Assembly: GCA_009699615.1 (NCBI GenBank)
Contig: WLNV01000123.1
Coordinates: 1 to 5,466, forward strand
DNA: 5,466 bases
Direction: 5' to 3'
DNA from: Actinomycetota bacterium
GTDB taxonomy: Bacteria > Actinomycetota > Thermoleophilia > Solirubrobacterales > Solirubrobacteraceae
In this document: in pieces, positions 1-5,466 of the stretch
How the letters are laid out: every line of letters starts with the position of its first letter
How positions within the stretch are numbered: position 1 is the first letter of the stretch
Translations under genes and position numbers: made by a program
The notes under the pieces: generated by a model
What the model saw: the letters and a program-made list of their open reading frames with translations, nothing else
Database searches by the model: none
Told to the model about the DNA's origin: nothing

Positions 1-1
1 C

Positions 2-480
2 AGCTTCCCGTCCGATGAGCGCTTTCACCTCGTTATGGAGAACGCGGTACTTCACCATTTAGTTGACTACGAAGCGCTGGTCGACAAGATGGCGGCGATG
101 ACGCTGCCTGGGGGCATCCTCTACCTAGGAAATGAGCCGAACCGCCGCGCGTACAAGTACCTCAAGCCGCTCGTCAAGGCATACCGCTCAACCATAAACC
201 GCTACCGCACAGAGACAGCCGTGTCCGAGCTGGGGACGCGGACTTTGAAGCGCTCTCCGAATACCACCTCTTCTACGGTGAAGGAATCGACGCGCAGGCG
301 ATCGCGGACCGTCTCTCTGCGCAAGGCTTCCGCCGAGTCGAGATCCACTACTCGCTGCGAGAGCTGTTCAGCGCGCTTGAAGAGGCGTCGCCCCGTGTGC
401 AGCTCAACGCGTGGACGCCAGATCGGATTCGCGACCACTTCCCGCTTAGCCGCAACTTCACGCTGATTGCTCAGCGCTAA
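2..480 (+). pseudogene. Class I SAM-dependent methyltransferase, C-terminal part, frameshifted
   Basis: The visible part is the second half of a Rossmann-fold methyltransferase; the SAM-binding motif I lies upstream of the window. From base 2 the reading contains FHLVMENAVLHHL (bases 26-64), which matches the strand-4 region of these enzymes, then LPGGILYLGNEP (about bases 104-139), the usual PGG turn before strand 5. After about base 235 this frame degenerates into an Arg/Ser-rich tail ending in TGA at 464-466. Good coding instead continues in the frame one base back, from DFEALSEYHLFYGEG (bases 241-285) to NFTLIAQR and a TAA at 478-480. Restoring one G in the run at 232-235 joins the two halves. 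The substrate is unknown; the polysaccharide-type neighbours suggest a sugar or glycan. The gene converges on rfbF with 9 bp between the stops. It may be a true pseudogene or an intact gene with a sequencing or assembly error. Confidence 0.75.
232..235 (+). other. Apparent -1 frameshift site in a G run
   Basis: Coding shifts from the frame starting at base 2 to the frame starting at base 1 near this run of four G. A fifth G would give the continuous reading VSELGDADFEALSEY. The exact point cannot be fixed without a homologue; anywhere from about 215 to 240 would work, but codon quality favours this run. I see no heptameric slippery site of the X XXY YYZ type and no obvious downstream pseudoknot, so programmed frameshifting is unlikely. 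Confidence 0.65.
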
Positions 481-489
481 GCGAGGCGC

Positions 490-1269
490 CTACTCCCAGC
501 TCTTCCAAGGCGCGTTGCCGCTCTCCCACATCTGCTCAAGGTTGATGCGGTCACGCAGCGTGTCCATCGGCTGCCAGAAGCCGCTGTGGCGGTAGCCAGC
601 CAGCTGGCGCTGCTTTGCGAGCGCGTCAACCGGCTGCTCCTCCCAAGCCGTCTGATCGCTATCGATCAATGATCCAACCTCGGGGCTAAGGACGAAATAC
701 CCGCCATTGATCCAAGCGCCATCGCCGCGAGGCTTCTCTTGGAAGCTCTCCACCAGCGAGCTTGAATCATCCATCTCGAGCGCACCGAAGCGGCCGGCTG
801 GCTGGACGGCCGTGACCGTTGCGAGAACGTCGGCGGCGCGGTGGAACTCGACCAGTTCGGTCACGTTGATGTCGCTGAGTCCATCTCCGTAGGTGAAGAT
901 GAACTCCTGCTCATCCGCTACATACGGCAGCACGCGCTTGAGCCGGCCGCCGGTCATTGTGTCCTCACCGGTATCGACCAGAGTCACGCGCCACGGCTCA
1001 GTTGTTGAAGCGTGAACCTCCATAGTCCCCTCGCGCATGTCGTATGTGACGTCAGACGAGTGCAGCGCATAGTTGGCGAAGTACTCCTTAATCACGTAAC
1101 CCATGTAGCCAAGGCAGATCACGAAATCGTCGACGCCGTGGGTCGAGAGCTGCTTCATGATGTGCCAAAGAATCGGCTTTGGGCCGATGTCGACCATCGG
1201 CTTCGGTTTGACCGACGTTTCCTCGCTGAGGCGGGAACCACGGCCTCCGGCGAGAATCACGGCCTTCAT
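490..1269 (-). CDS. rfbF: Glucose-1-phosphate cytidylyltransferase
   Basis: Converts alpha-D-glucose 1-phosphate and CTP to CDP-glucose and pyrophosphate (EC 2.7.7.33) in the cytoplasm, the first step towards CDP-linked 6-deoxy and 3,6-dideoxy sugars of O-antigens and capsules. The 259 residues match the usual length of about 257. Visible motifs are the nucleotide-binding LAGGRGSRL (residues 6-14) followed by KPKPM (21-25), KEYFANY (61-67), VTLVDTG and MTGGRLKRV (95-113), the metal-site region FTYGDGLSDI (125-134), FQEKP (176-180), WINGGYF (186-192), FWQPMDTLRD (231-240) and the C-terminal APWKSWE. All agree closely with Salmonella RfbF as I remember it. The ATG is secure: it begins the family N-terminus MKAVILAGG, and an in-frame TGA lies five codons upstream. 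No strong Shine-Dalgarno is visible. Unusually, it stands alone on its strand, convergent with the frameshifted methyltransferase and divergent from the operon, without an adjacent CDP-glucose 4,6-dehydratase. Confidence 0.96.
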   Translation of the reverse strand: MKAVILAGGRGSRLSEETSVKPKPMVDIGPKPILWHIMKQLSTHGVDDFVICLGYMGYVIKEYFANYALHSSDVTYDMREGTMEVHASTTEPWRVTLVDTGEDTMTGGRLKRVLPYVADEQEFIFTYGDGLSDINVTELVEFHRAADVLATVTAVQPAGRFGALEMDDSSSLVESFQEKPRGDGAWINGGYFVLSPEVGSLIDSDQTAWEEQPVDALAKQRQLAGYRHSGFWQPMDTLRDRINLEQMWESGNAPWKSWE

Positions 1270-1385
1270 TGGCTGCCCACTTCAGGGCGCAGATGCAGCA
1301 TCGCGCGTAGCTTAGAGGAAGGTCCTGCAAGCTCTTGGGCAATAGCTCGCATACCGAGACGGCGACGACAGATAGGCTGCGAACG
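1270..1385. promoter_or_regulatory. Divergent intergenic region between rfbF and the methyltransferase operon
   Basis: About 116 bp separate two divergently read units, so promoters for both should lie here or just inside the genes. I find no convincing -35/-10 pair at normal spacing on either strand. TAGCTT (1308-1313) on the plus strand and TAAGCT on the minus strand are only loose -10 matches. The region also holds an imperfect 25-bp dyad (listed separately) and a purine-rich GAGGAAGG at 1315-1322. That the region is regulatory is inferred from gene orientation alone. Confidence 0.4.
1309..1333. repeat. Imperfect 25-bp inverted repeat (possible operator or hairpin)
   Basis: The arms are AGCTT (1309-1313) with AAGCT (1329-1333) and AGGA (1316-1319) with TCCT (1323-1326), separated by a 2x2 mismatch and closed by a 3-base loop centred on 1321. 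Nine of twelve arm positions pair. It sits between the divergent genes, 40 bp from the rfbF start and 53 bp from the next ATG. It has no T-run and so is not a terminator. A dyad of this quality could arise by chance. Confidence 0.25.
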
Positions 1386-2387
1386 ATGACGATCGAGCTG
1401 AAAGACAGTGCGCCTGCGCCGCCCGACCACCTGATCGACCGCGTCGTTTCGTACCAGGCCGATGAAGACCGCGCGGTAGTCCTTGATGGGTTCTTGAGCA
1501 CCGGCCAACAGTCGGTCCGCGACATCGAAGCGGCACTGGCAACCGTCAGCAAGAGCCTGCTGGACTTCGAATCGGTTCTTGAGTTCGGCAGTGGCTGCGG
1601 GCGAATCATGCGCTGGCTAGGACCGGTCGGCGAGCAGTCGAAGCTCTACGGCTGTGACATCGACGAAGAGGCGATGGATTGGTCAAACGAGAACCTCGGC
1701 TTCGCAAGCTTCAGTGCCAACCCGGCCGAGCCGCCGCTCCCGTATGACGACCAATCGTTCGATCTGGTCTTCAACCACAGCGTCTTCACGCACATCGACG
1801 AACGGATGCAGGACCTTTGGCTGGCTGAGCTCTACCGCGTAACGAAGCCCGGTGGGCTGGTGCTGGCAACGGTCCACGGCGAGATCGTCCTCGAGCAGAT
1901 TGAGAACGGCGCCGCGCTGACAGGTGAGAGCACCTACGGCTGGCGCGAACAGCTCGAGTCGAAGGGGATCGTCTTCATCGCCGACGACTCGTACGTTGGG
2001 AGCTGGTTCCCTGACTTCTACCACACGACAATCCACGCCCCTTGGTATGTCTTTGAGCATTGGGGAAGGTCCGGTTTCAGTGTCCGTGGCTACCTGCCGA
2101 GGCGCGCGCTCGGCTTCCAGGATTACGTGATTCTTGAGCGCCCGCTTGAGTCAAACAAGCCTGTCCCCGAAAACCCAATCCGACCAAACGCCGGCGGCAG
2201 CGGAGCTGCCCCGACCAGCGTCGGTGACGATTCAGAGGCCGGCCGCCTGGACAGGATCGAAGCGGCGCTGCGGATGCCGCCGCTGGTTCGCAACGTGCTC
2301 AACCTGCAGGCCGACCGCATCAACCGGATTGAGTCCGAACTCCGGTCGGAGCTCGATAGCCTCCGCGACGAACTCCGCAAGCGGTGA
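1386..2387 (+). CDS. Class I SAM-dependent methyltransferase with C-terminal coiled coil
   Basis: Probable cytoplasmic methyltransferase of the Methyltransf_11/25 type, 333 residues from the ATG at 1386. SAM-binding motif I is VLEFGSGCGR (residues 64-73); the acidic end of strand 2 is CDID (90-93); strand 4 is FDLVFNHSVFTHI (125-137); the KPGG turn is at 154-157. After the catalytic fold, residues 205-251 include aromatic-rich FYHTTIHAPWYVFEHW and end with QDYVILERP, a layout I have seen in surface-glycan loci. A Pro/Gly/Ser-rich linker (about 255-283) then leads to a charged helix (about 287-333) with heptad-like Leu/Ile at 305, 312, 315, 319, 323, 326 and 330, probably a short coiled coil. 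A TTG at 1335 would add 17 residues and has GAGGAAGG 12 bp upstream; I prefer the ATG because the extra residues look unstructured, but it lacks a clear ribosome site. First gene of a three-gene operon. The acceptor is unknown. Confidence 0.85.
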   Translation: MTIELKDSAPAPPDHLIDRVVSYQADEDRAVVLDGFLSTGQQSVRDIEAALATVSKSLLDFESVLEFGSGCGRIMRWLGPVGEQSKLYGCDIDEEAMDWSNENLGFASFSANPAEPPLPYDDQSFDLVFNHSVFTHIDERMQDLWLAELYRVTKPGGLVLATVHGEIVLEQIENGAALTGESTYGWREQLESKGIVFIADDSYVGSWFPDFYHTTIHAPWYVFEHWGRSGFSVRGYLPRRALGFQDYVILERPLESNKPVPENPIRPNAGGSGAAPTSVGDDSEAGRLDRIEAALRMPPLVRNVLNLQADRINRIESELRSELDSLRDELRKR

Positions 2388-2396
2388 GTCGGCAGC

Positions 2397-3188
2397 GTGG
2401 CTAGGTCGAAAGGAAAACTCCCATCGACGGGGCTCGACAGCGAGCGCTCCGAATGGTTCCGCGGCCACTTCGACGCCGCACAAGAGGTAGTTGATCTTTG
2501 CCAATCATCGGGCGTGGAACTCGCCGGCAAGCGGATTGCCGACATCGGCTGCGGCGACGGAATCATCGACCTCGGGATCGTGATCAAGGGCAAGCCCGCC
2601 GAGCTGGTCGGCTACGACCTCAACGAGGTCGACGCCCTACAGCTTCTCGCTGAGGCAAAGGCCGAAGAGGGAATCACCGAGCTCCCGCCTGAGCTGAGCT
2701 TCGTCCAATCGCAGCCCGAGCGGATCCCGGCCGAAGACGACAGCTTCGACCTCGTCGTGACCTGGTCGGCGTTCGAGCACGTCGCCGACCCCGAGCCGCT
2801 GCTGCGCGATATCAGCCGCGTGATGAAGGCCGACGGAGCACTGTTCCTGCAGCTCTGGCCGTTCTACAACTCCGAACACGGTTCGCACCTCTGGCAGTGG
2901 TTCCCTGACGGCTTCGCGCAGTTCGCGCACAGCGACGACGAGATCGCAGCGCGGATCGAAGCTGACGAAACAACCGACCCGGGCTGGGGAGCGATGATGC
3001 TGCGCGAATATCGCGCGCTCAACCGCATCACACTCGATGATCTTGGCGCGGTGGTGGAACGCGCAGGGTTACGCGTAGCCCGGCTCAAGTTGATTACGAA
3101 CGACTGCTTCATCCCGGCCAGCGCAAAGGGCATGCCACTGAGCGCCCTTGCGATCGGAGGAGTACAGCTGCTGGCGGTTCAGGCCTGA
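2397..3188 (+). CDS. Class I SAM-dependent methyltransferase, second type
   Basis: A 263-residue methyltransferase unlike its upstream neighbour outside the core motifs. Motif I is IADIGCGDG (residues 47-55); the SAM ribose-binding acid is D74 in VGYDLN; strand 4 is FDLVVTWSAFEHVADP (117-132), followed by VMKADG (142-147) in place of the usual PGG turn. The next stretch, LWPFYNSEHGSHLWQW (153-168), with two His and several aromatic residues near the expected acceptor site, is the most distinctive part and could help assign a subfamily. A predicted helical region (176-225) follows and the protein ends with a hydrophobic strand. No signal peptide or membrane segment is seen. The GTG start at 2397 lies 9 bp after the previous stop; GGTGAG at 2383-2388 may serve weakly as ribosome site. 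The stop overlaps the next ATG. Likely a sugar or glycan methyltransferase, either O- or C-directed; the sequence does not decide. Confidence 0.86.
   Translation: MARSKGKLPSTGLDSERSEWFRGHFDAAQEVVDLCQSSGVELAGKRIADIGCGDGIIDLGIVIKGKPAELVGYDLNEVDALQLLAEAKAEEGITELPPELSFVQSQPERIPAEDDSFDLVVTWSAFEHVADPEPLLRDISRVMKADGALFLQLWPFYNSEHGSHLWQWFPDGFAQFAHSDDEIAARIEADETTDPGWGAMMLREYRALNRITLDDLGAVVERAGLRVARLKLITNDCFIPASAKGMPLSALAIGGVQLLAVQA
3156..3162 (+). promoter_or_regulatory. Shine-Dalgarno-like GGAGGAG inside the upstream gene
   Basis: A strong anti-16S match lies within the last codons of the second methyltransferase, 25 bp before the epimerase ATG, too far for normal use. No start codon follows at the usual spacing. 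It may simply encode Gly-Gly in LAIGGVQLL. It could also slow or hold ribosomes near the overlapping stop and start and so aid coupled translation. Confidence 0.2.
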
Positions 3189-4276
3189 TGGCCACCCACG
3201 CGGCCGAGCGTCACGTACTGATCACAGGCGGTGCCGGCTTCGTCGGCGCAAACCTTGCCGTCGCGCTGATCGAGCGACACCCGGACTGGAAGGTCACTGC
3301 CTTCGACAACCTTTACCGCCGCGGATCGGAGCTCAACCTGCCGCGCTTGGAAGCAGCCGGGGTTCGCTTCGTCAAGGGCGATGTTCGTGAGCTCGAAGAT
3401 CTTCAGAGCCTTCCGCCGATCGACGCTCTTGTCGAGTGCTCGGCCGAACCGTCGGCGCTGGCCGGCGTTGATGGCCAGACGAGCTACGCGTTCCAGTCGA
3501 ACCTCGTCGGCGCCTACCACTGCTTGGAACTGGCGCGGCGCGACTCGGCGCAGATGCTTTTCCTGTCCACGAGCCGCGTCTATCCCGTTGCCGCTCTGGC
3601 AGCGCTGAAACTGGATCAGACGGCGGCCCGCTTCGCGATCGCTGATGACCAACAGCTCGCCGGCGCCTCTCCGGCCGGGATCACAGAAGACTTTCCGCTC
3701 GAAGGAGCGCGCACTCTCTACGGCACGACAAAGCTCGCAGCCGAGCTCCTGATCACCGAGTACGCCGAGATGTTTGGTCTGCAAACAGTGATCAATCGCT
3801 GCGGCGTTATCGCCGGACCGTGGCAGATGGGCAAGGTTGACCAAGGCGTCTTCACCTACTGGCTGATGGCCCACCACTTCGACCTTCCGCTCAGCTACAT
3901 CGGCTTCGACGGCAGCGGGAGGCAGGTGCGCGACCTGCTCCACATCGACGACTTGATCGAGCTGGTCAATGACCAGTTGGAGCGCCCCGATCACTGGAAC
4001 GGCGTGACCGCCAACGTCGGCGGCGGGCTTGACGTGAGCCTCTCTCTCAGCGAGACGACTGAGCTCTGTCGCGAGCTGACCGGCCGCGAGCTGGAAATAG
4101 ATAGCGCTGGAGAAGACCGCCCTGGCGACGTTGCCGTCTATATCTCCGACTGCGCACGGCTCCACTCGCTGACTGACTGGCGCCCGCAGCGTGACGCGCG
4201 AACGATTCTCGGCGACATCAACGACTGGATCGAAGCGAACGAAGCGATGATCCGCGCGACGCTCGTCGACGCCTGA
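3188..4276 (+). CDS. NAD(P)-dependent sugar-nucleotide epimerase, CDP-paratose/tyvelose 2-epimerase type
   Basis: A 362-residue extended short-chain dehydrogenase/reductase acting on a nucleotide sugar in the cytoplasm. The dinucleotide-binding motif is GGAGFVG (residues 14-20); the end of strand 2 is FDNLYRRGSELNLPRL (39-54), where FDNLxRxG resembles Salmonella CDP-tyvelose epimerase; KGDVRE (63-68) follows. The catalytic elements are STSRVYP (127-133) and Y178-x-x-x-K182 in YGTTK. VINRCGVIAGPWQMGKVDQG (201-220), SYIG (236-239), RQVRDLLHIDDL (245-256) and NVGGG (276-280) fit the family annotated as CDP-paratose 2-epimerase (EC 5.1.3.10), which interconverts CDP-paratose and CDP-tyvelose through NAD-dependent oxidation at C2. 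Length is normal. Nearby rfbF supports a CDP-linked substrate, but the 3,6-dideoxy sugar enzymes are not in view, so another CDP-deoxyhexose is possible. The ATG overlaps the upstream TGA by one base (TGATG), which points to coupled translation. Confidence 0.88.
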   Translation: MATHAAERHVLITGGAGFVGANLAVALIERHPDWKVTAFDNLYRRGSELNLPRLEAAGVRFVKGDVRELEDLQSLPPIDALVECSAEPSALAGVDGQTSYAFQSNLVGAYHCLELARRDSAQMLFLSTSRVYPVAALAALKLDQTAARFAIADDQQLAGASPAGITEDFPLEGARTLYGTTKLAAELLITEYAEMFGLQTVINRCGVIAGPWQMGKVDQGVFTYWLMAHHFDLPLSYIGFDGSGRQVRDLLHIDDLIELVNDQLERPDHWNGVTANVGGGLDVSLSLSETTELCRELTGRELEIDSAGEDRPGDVAVYISDCARLHSLTDWRPQRDARTILGDINDWIEANEAMIRATLVDA

Positions 4277-4297
4277 TCCAACTAGGCCGCCCGCGTG
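4277..4297. other. Short convergent intergenic gap
   Basis: Only 21 bp lie between the stop of the epimerase (plus) and the stop of the membrane protein (minus). There is no stem followed by a T-run on either strand. If transcription stops here it must do so by another means, or the two transcripts overlap at their 3' ends. Confidence 0.5.
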
Positions 4298-5466
4298 TCA
4301 GCGCGCGCAGACCGTCAGCGGCGCCGACGGTTTGAGTTCGACCGTCCAAGCGACCTCGCTGGCGTCGGCGCGGGCGCTGAGCAGCGTCGGTCGGCCGGCT
4401 GCGACCACCAAGTTCGGCGTGGCACCGAACTGATCACCGAAACGCCGCAGGAAGACGGGGAGCGCAGCCGCAGAACGGAGCGCCAGCGCACCGCCAGCCG
4501 GCAGCGCGAGATCGACCGTTGCAGCACCGCGATTCGGAACGAACCGCGTGCAACGACCGCTAGGGGCAGAGCGGGCGCCGCTGAGACTGAGCAACTTCGG
4601 AGCGCCACCGCTGACCGTTGCTGCGGGACGCGCGGTCAGCTCAGGAACGGAGATCAAGACAGCGTCCACTGCCGTTCGCTGAATCGCGCTGGCTGTGGGC
4701 AGAGCCGAGACGGGCAATCCAATAGATCCAAAGTCGCGTTGTGATTGGACTGCGCCTCGCGGAGTGATCTGCGGGGCTTCCCGCGGGACGGCTTGGAAGC
4801 CGGCTGGAACGCTGGGGCCGACAAGTGCGAGCGCTCCGAGGCGCGCCTCGAGGACGTCGGCGTTGCCGCGCAACCCGGCAGCGAAGGCGCCGAGCGTTGC
4901 GTAGTTGGCGAGCCCAGCGAGGCAGACAAGAGTCAGCGCGATCGGCGCCGCAGCGCTTGGAAGCTCGCGCCCGCGAAGCAGTTCAACGACGATCAGGACA
5001 ATCAGCACCGCGCCGGGGTAGATGTAGCGGGGAGCCAGCGGTTCGCCGATGTCGGCCCGCGCCAACGCAGTCAGTGCCCAGAGCGCAGCGGCGGTCAGAA
5101 CGACCGCTGCAAGCCACGGCGTAACCCGCCTGGGAGCGGCGAGACGGAAGACGACGGCCGCAAGCAGTGCCAGCGCCAGCGGCCTTCCGTACTCAATGCC
5201 GAGGCCGACCAGCCCGCCGCTCGCATTTGACGCCATCTCTGCAGCGAAGTGCGGCACGACCGGCGCGTTGCCGATCTTCAGTTCGCTGACGCCGTACGCG
5301 AGGTACCAGAGCGCGAAGAGAAGCAGTGGAATGGCGGCAACCCAGGCGCGCTGCAGGCGGCGCTTGTCGGATCCAATGATCACGACTGCGGCAAGCGCAA
5401 ATGGCAGTCCGATCGCAGCCGACGCGAGCGCCCCTGCCAGGCATACGGAGGCCAGCAGGTCGCCGC
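4298..5466 (-). CDS. Polytopic membrane protein with extracytoplasmic C-terminal domain, partial
   Basis: The frame stays open to the window edge, so the N-terminus is missing; the GTG at 5381-5383 lies inside a hydrophobic segment and is not a likely start. Counting from base 5464, 388 residues are visible. About six membrane helices fall near residues 3-30, 41-58, 95-109, 115-135, 147-163 and 171-196. A loop after the second helix (59-93) and the motif PRYIYP (145-150) before the fifth resemble polytopic GT-C-type glycosyltransferases or related glycan membrane proteins, but no catalytic motif can be seen in this part. Residues from about 198 form a soluble tail of alternating Val/Leu and Gly/Ser/Pro, probably beta-rich, with only two cysteines (about 305 and 386, the second just before the C-terminus), which could form a disulfide outside the membrane. 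The product is not recognised. It converges on the epimerase with 21 bp between. Confidence 0.75.
   Translation of the reverse strand, partial: GDLLASVCLAGALASAAIGLPFALAAVVIIGSDKRRLQRAWVAAIPLLLFALWYLAYGVSELKIGNAPVVPHFAAEMASNASGGLVGLGIEYGRPLALALLAAVVFRLAAPRRVTPWLAAVVLTAAALWALTALARADIGEPLAPRYIYPGAVLIVLIVVELLRGRELPSAAAPIALTLVCLAGLANYATLGAFAAGLRGNADVLEARLGALALVGPSVPAGFQAVPREAPQITPRGAVQSQRDFGSIGLPVSALPTASAIQRTAVDAVLISVPELTARPAATVSGGAPKLLSLSGARSAPSGRCTRFVPNRGAATVDLALPAGGALALRSAAALPVFLRRFGDQFGATPNLVVAAGRPTLLSARADASEVAWTVELKPSAPLTVCAR

Noticed and set aside
232..236. Programmed ribosomal frameshifting to make the methyltransferase
   Set aside because: No standard slippery heptamer, no visible stimulatory structure, and methyltransferases of this type are not known to use it; a deletion or sequence error is simpler.
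202..438. Minus-strand open frame opposite the frameshifted methyltransferase
   Set aside because: It mirrors the real coding frame in GC-rich DNA, has no recognisable motifs and overlaps the well-supported plus-strand continuation.
486..513. Possible terminator stem between the first methyltransferase and rfbF (GCGCC / GGCGC)
   Set aside because: Only five pairs with an 18-base loop, no T-run, and it lies mostly inside the rfbF coding end.
1088..1609. Minus-strand open frames spanning the divergent region and the start of the methyltransferase
   Set aside because: They overlap two confident genes, have low-complexity Arg/Ser-rich translations and no recognisable motif.
3179..4165. Long 328-residue minus-strand frame opposite the epimerase
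   Set aside because: The plus strand carries an unmistakable dehydrogenase/epimerase with all its motifs; the antisense frame is long only because of high GC at third codon positions.
4312..4330. Possible hairpin CCGTC / GACGG after the epimerase
   Set aside because: A five-pair stem inside the membrane protein's coding end with no clean T-run; expected often by chance at this GC content.
4295..5230. Plus-strand open frames of 149 and 161 residues opposite the membrane protein
   Set aside because: Their translations are rich in Arg, Gln and Ser without domain features, while the minus strand shows clear membrane helices.

Overview
This 5.5 kb window is high-GC bacterial DNA (low to mid 60s % by eye, strong G/C preference at third codon positions, GTG used as a start). 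It reads as part of a cell-surface polysaccharide or glycan-modification locus. The codon use and protein style would suit a high-GC actinobacterium such as a member of the Thermoleophilia, but that is a weak inference from composition and from the look of the membrane protein. No marker gene fixes the taxon.

Layout, left to right. (1) 2-480, plus strand: the C-terminal part of a class I SAM-dependent methyltransferase, cut by the window edge and broken by an apparent one-base deletion in a G run at 232-235. (2) 490-1269, minus strand: a complete glucose-1-phosphate cytidylyltransferase (rfbF), the surest call here. (3) A short divergent intergenic region, 1270-1385, with an imperfect dyad. 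(4) A plus-strand three-gene operon: a methyltransferase with a C-terminal coiled coil (1386-2387), a second, different methyltransferase (2397-3188), and a short-chain NAD(P)-dependent sugar-nucleotide epimerase of the CDP-paratose/CDP-tyvelose 2-epimerase type (3188-4276). The spacing is 9 bp and then a 1-base TGATG overlap. (5) 4298-5466, minus strand: the C-terminal part of a polytopic membrane protein with an extracytoplasmic tail. Its function is not recognised; a GT-C-like glycosyltransferase is one possibility. It runs off the right edge.

How the genes may work together: RfbF makes CDP-glucose, the entry compound for CDP-linked 6-deoxy and 3,6-dideoxy sugars. The epimerase homologue would act on a CDP-deoxyhexose further along that route. 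The methyltransferases could modify the sugar or the finished glycan chain. The CDP-glucose 4,6-dehydratase and 3-dehydrase expected between these steps are not in the window, and neither is any recognisable soluble glycosyltransferase. The pathway is therefore only partly visible and its end product cannot be named.

No tRNA, rRNA, CRISPR array, insertion sequence or convincing rho-independent terminator was seen. No gene-free stretch exceeds about 120 bases. I do not see a clearly new system. The most useful leads are the frameshift, the isolated rfbF, the methyltransferase-methyltransferase-epimerase operon and the coiled-coil tail.
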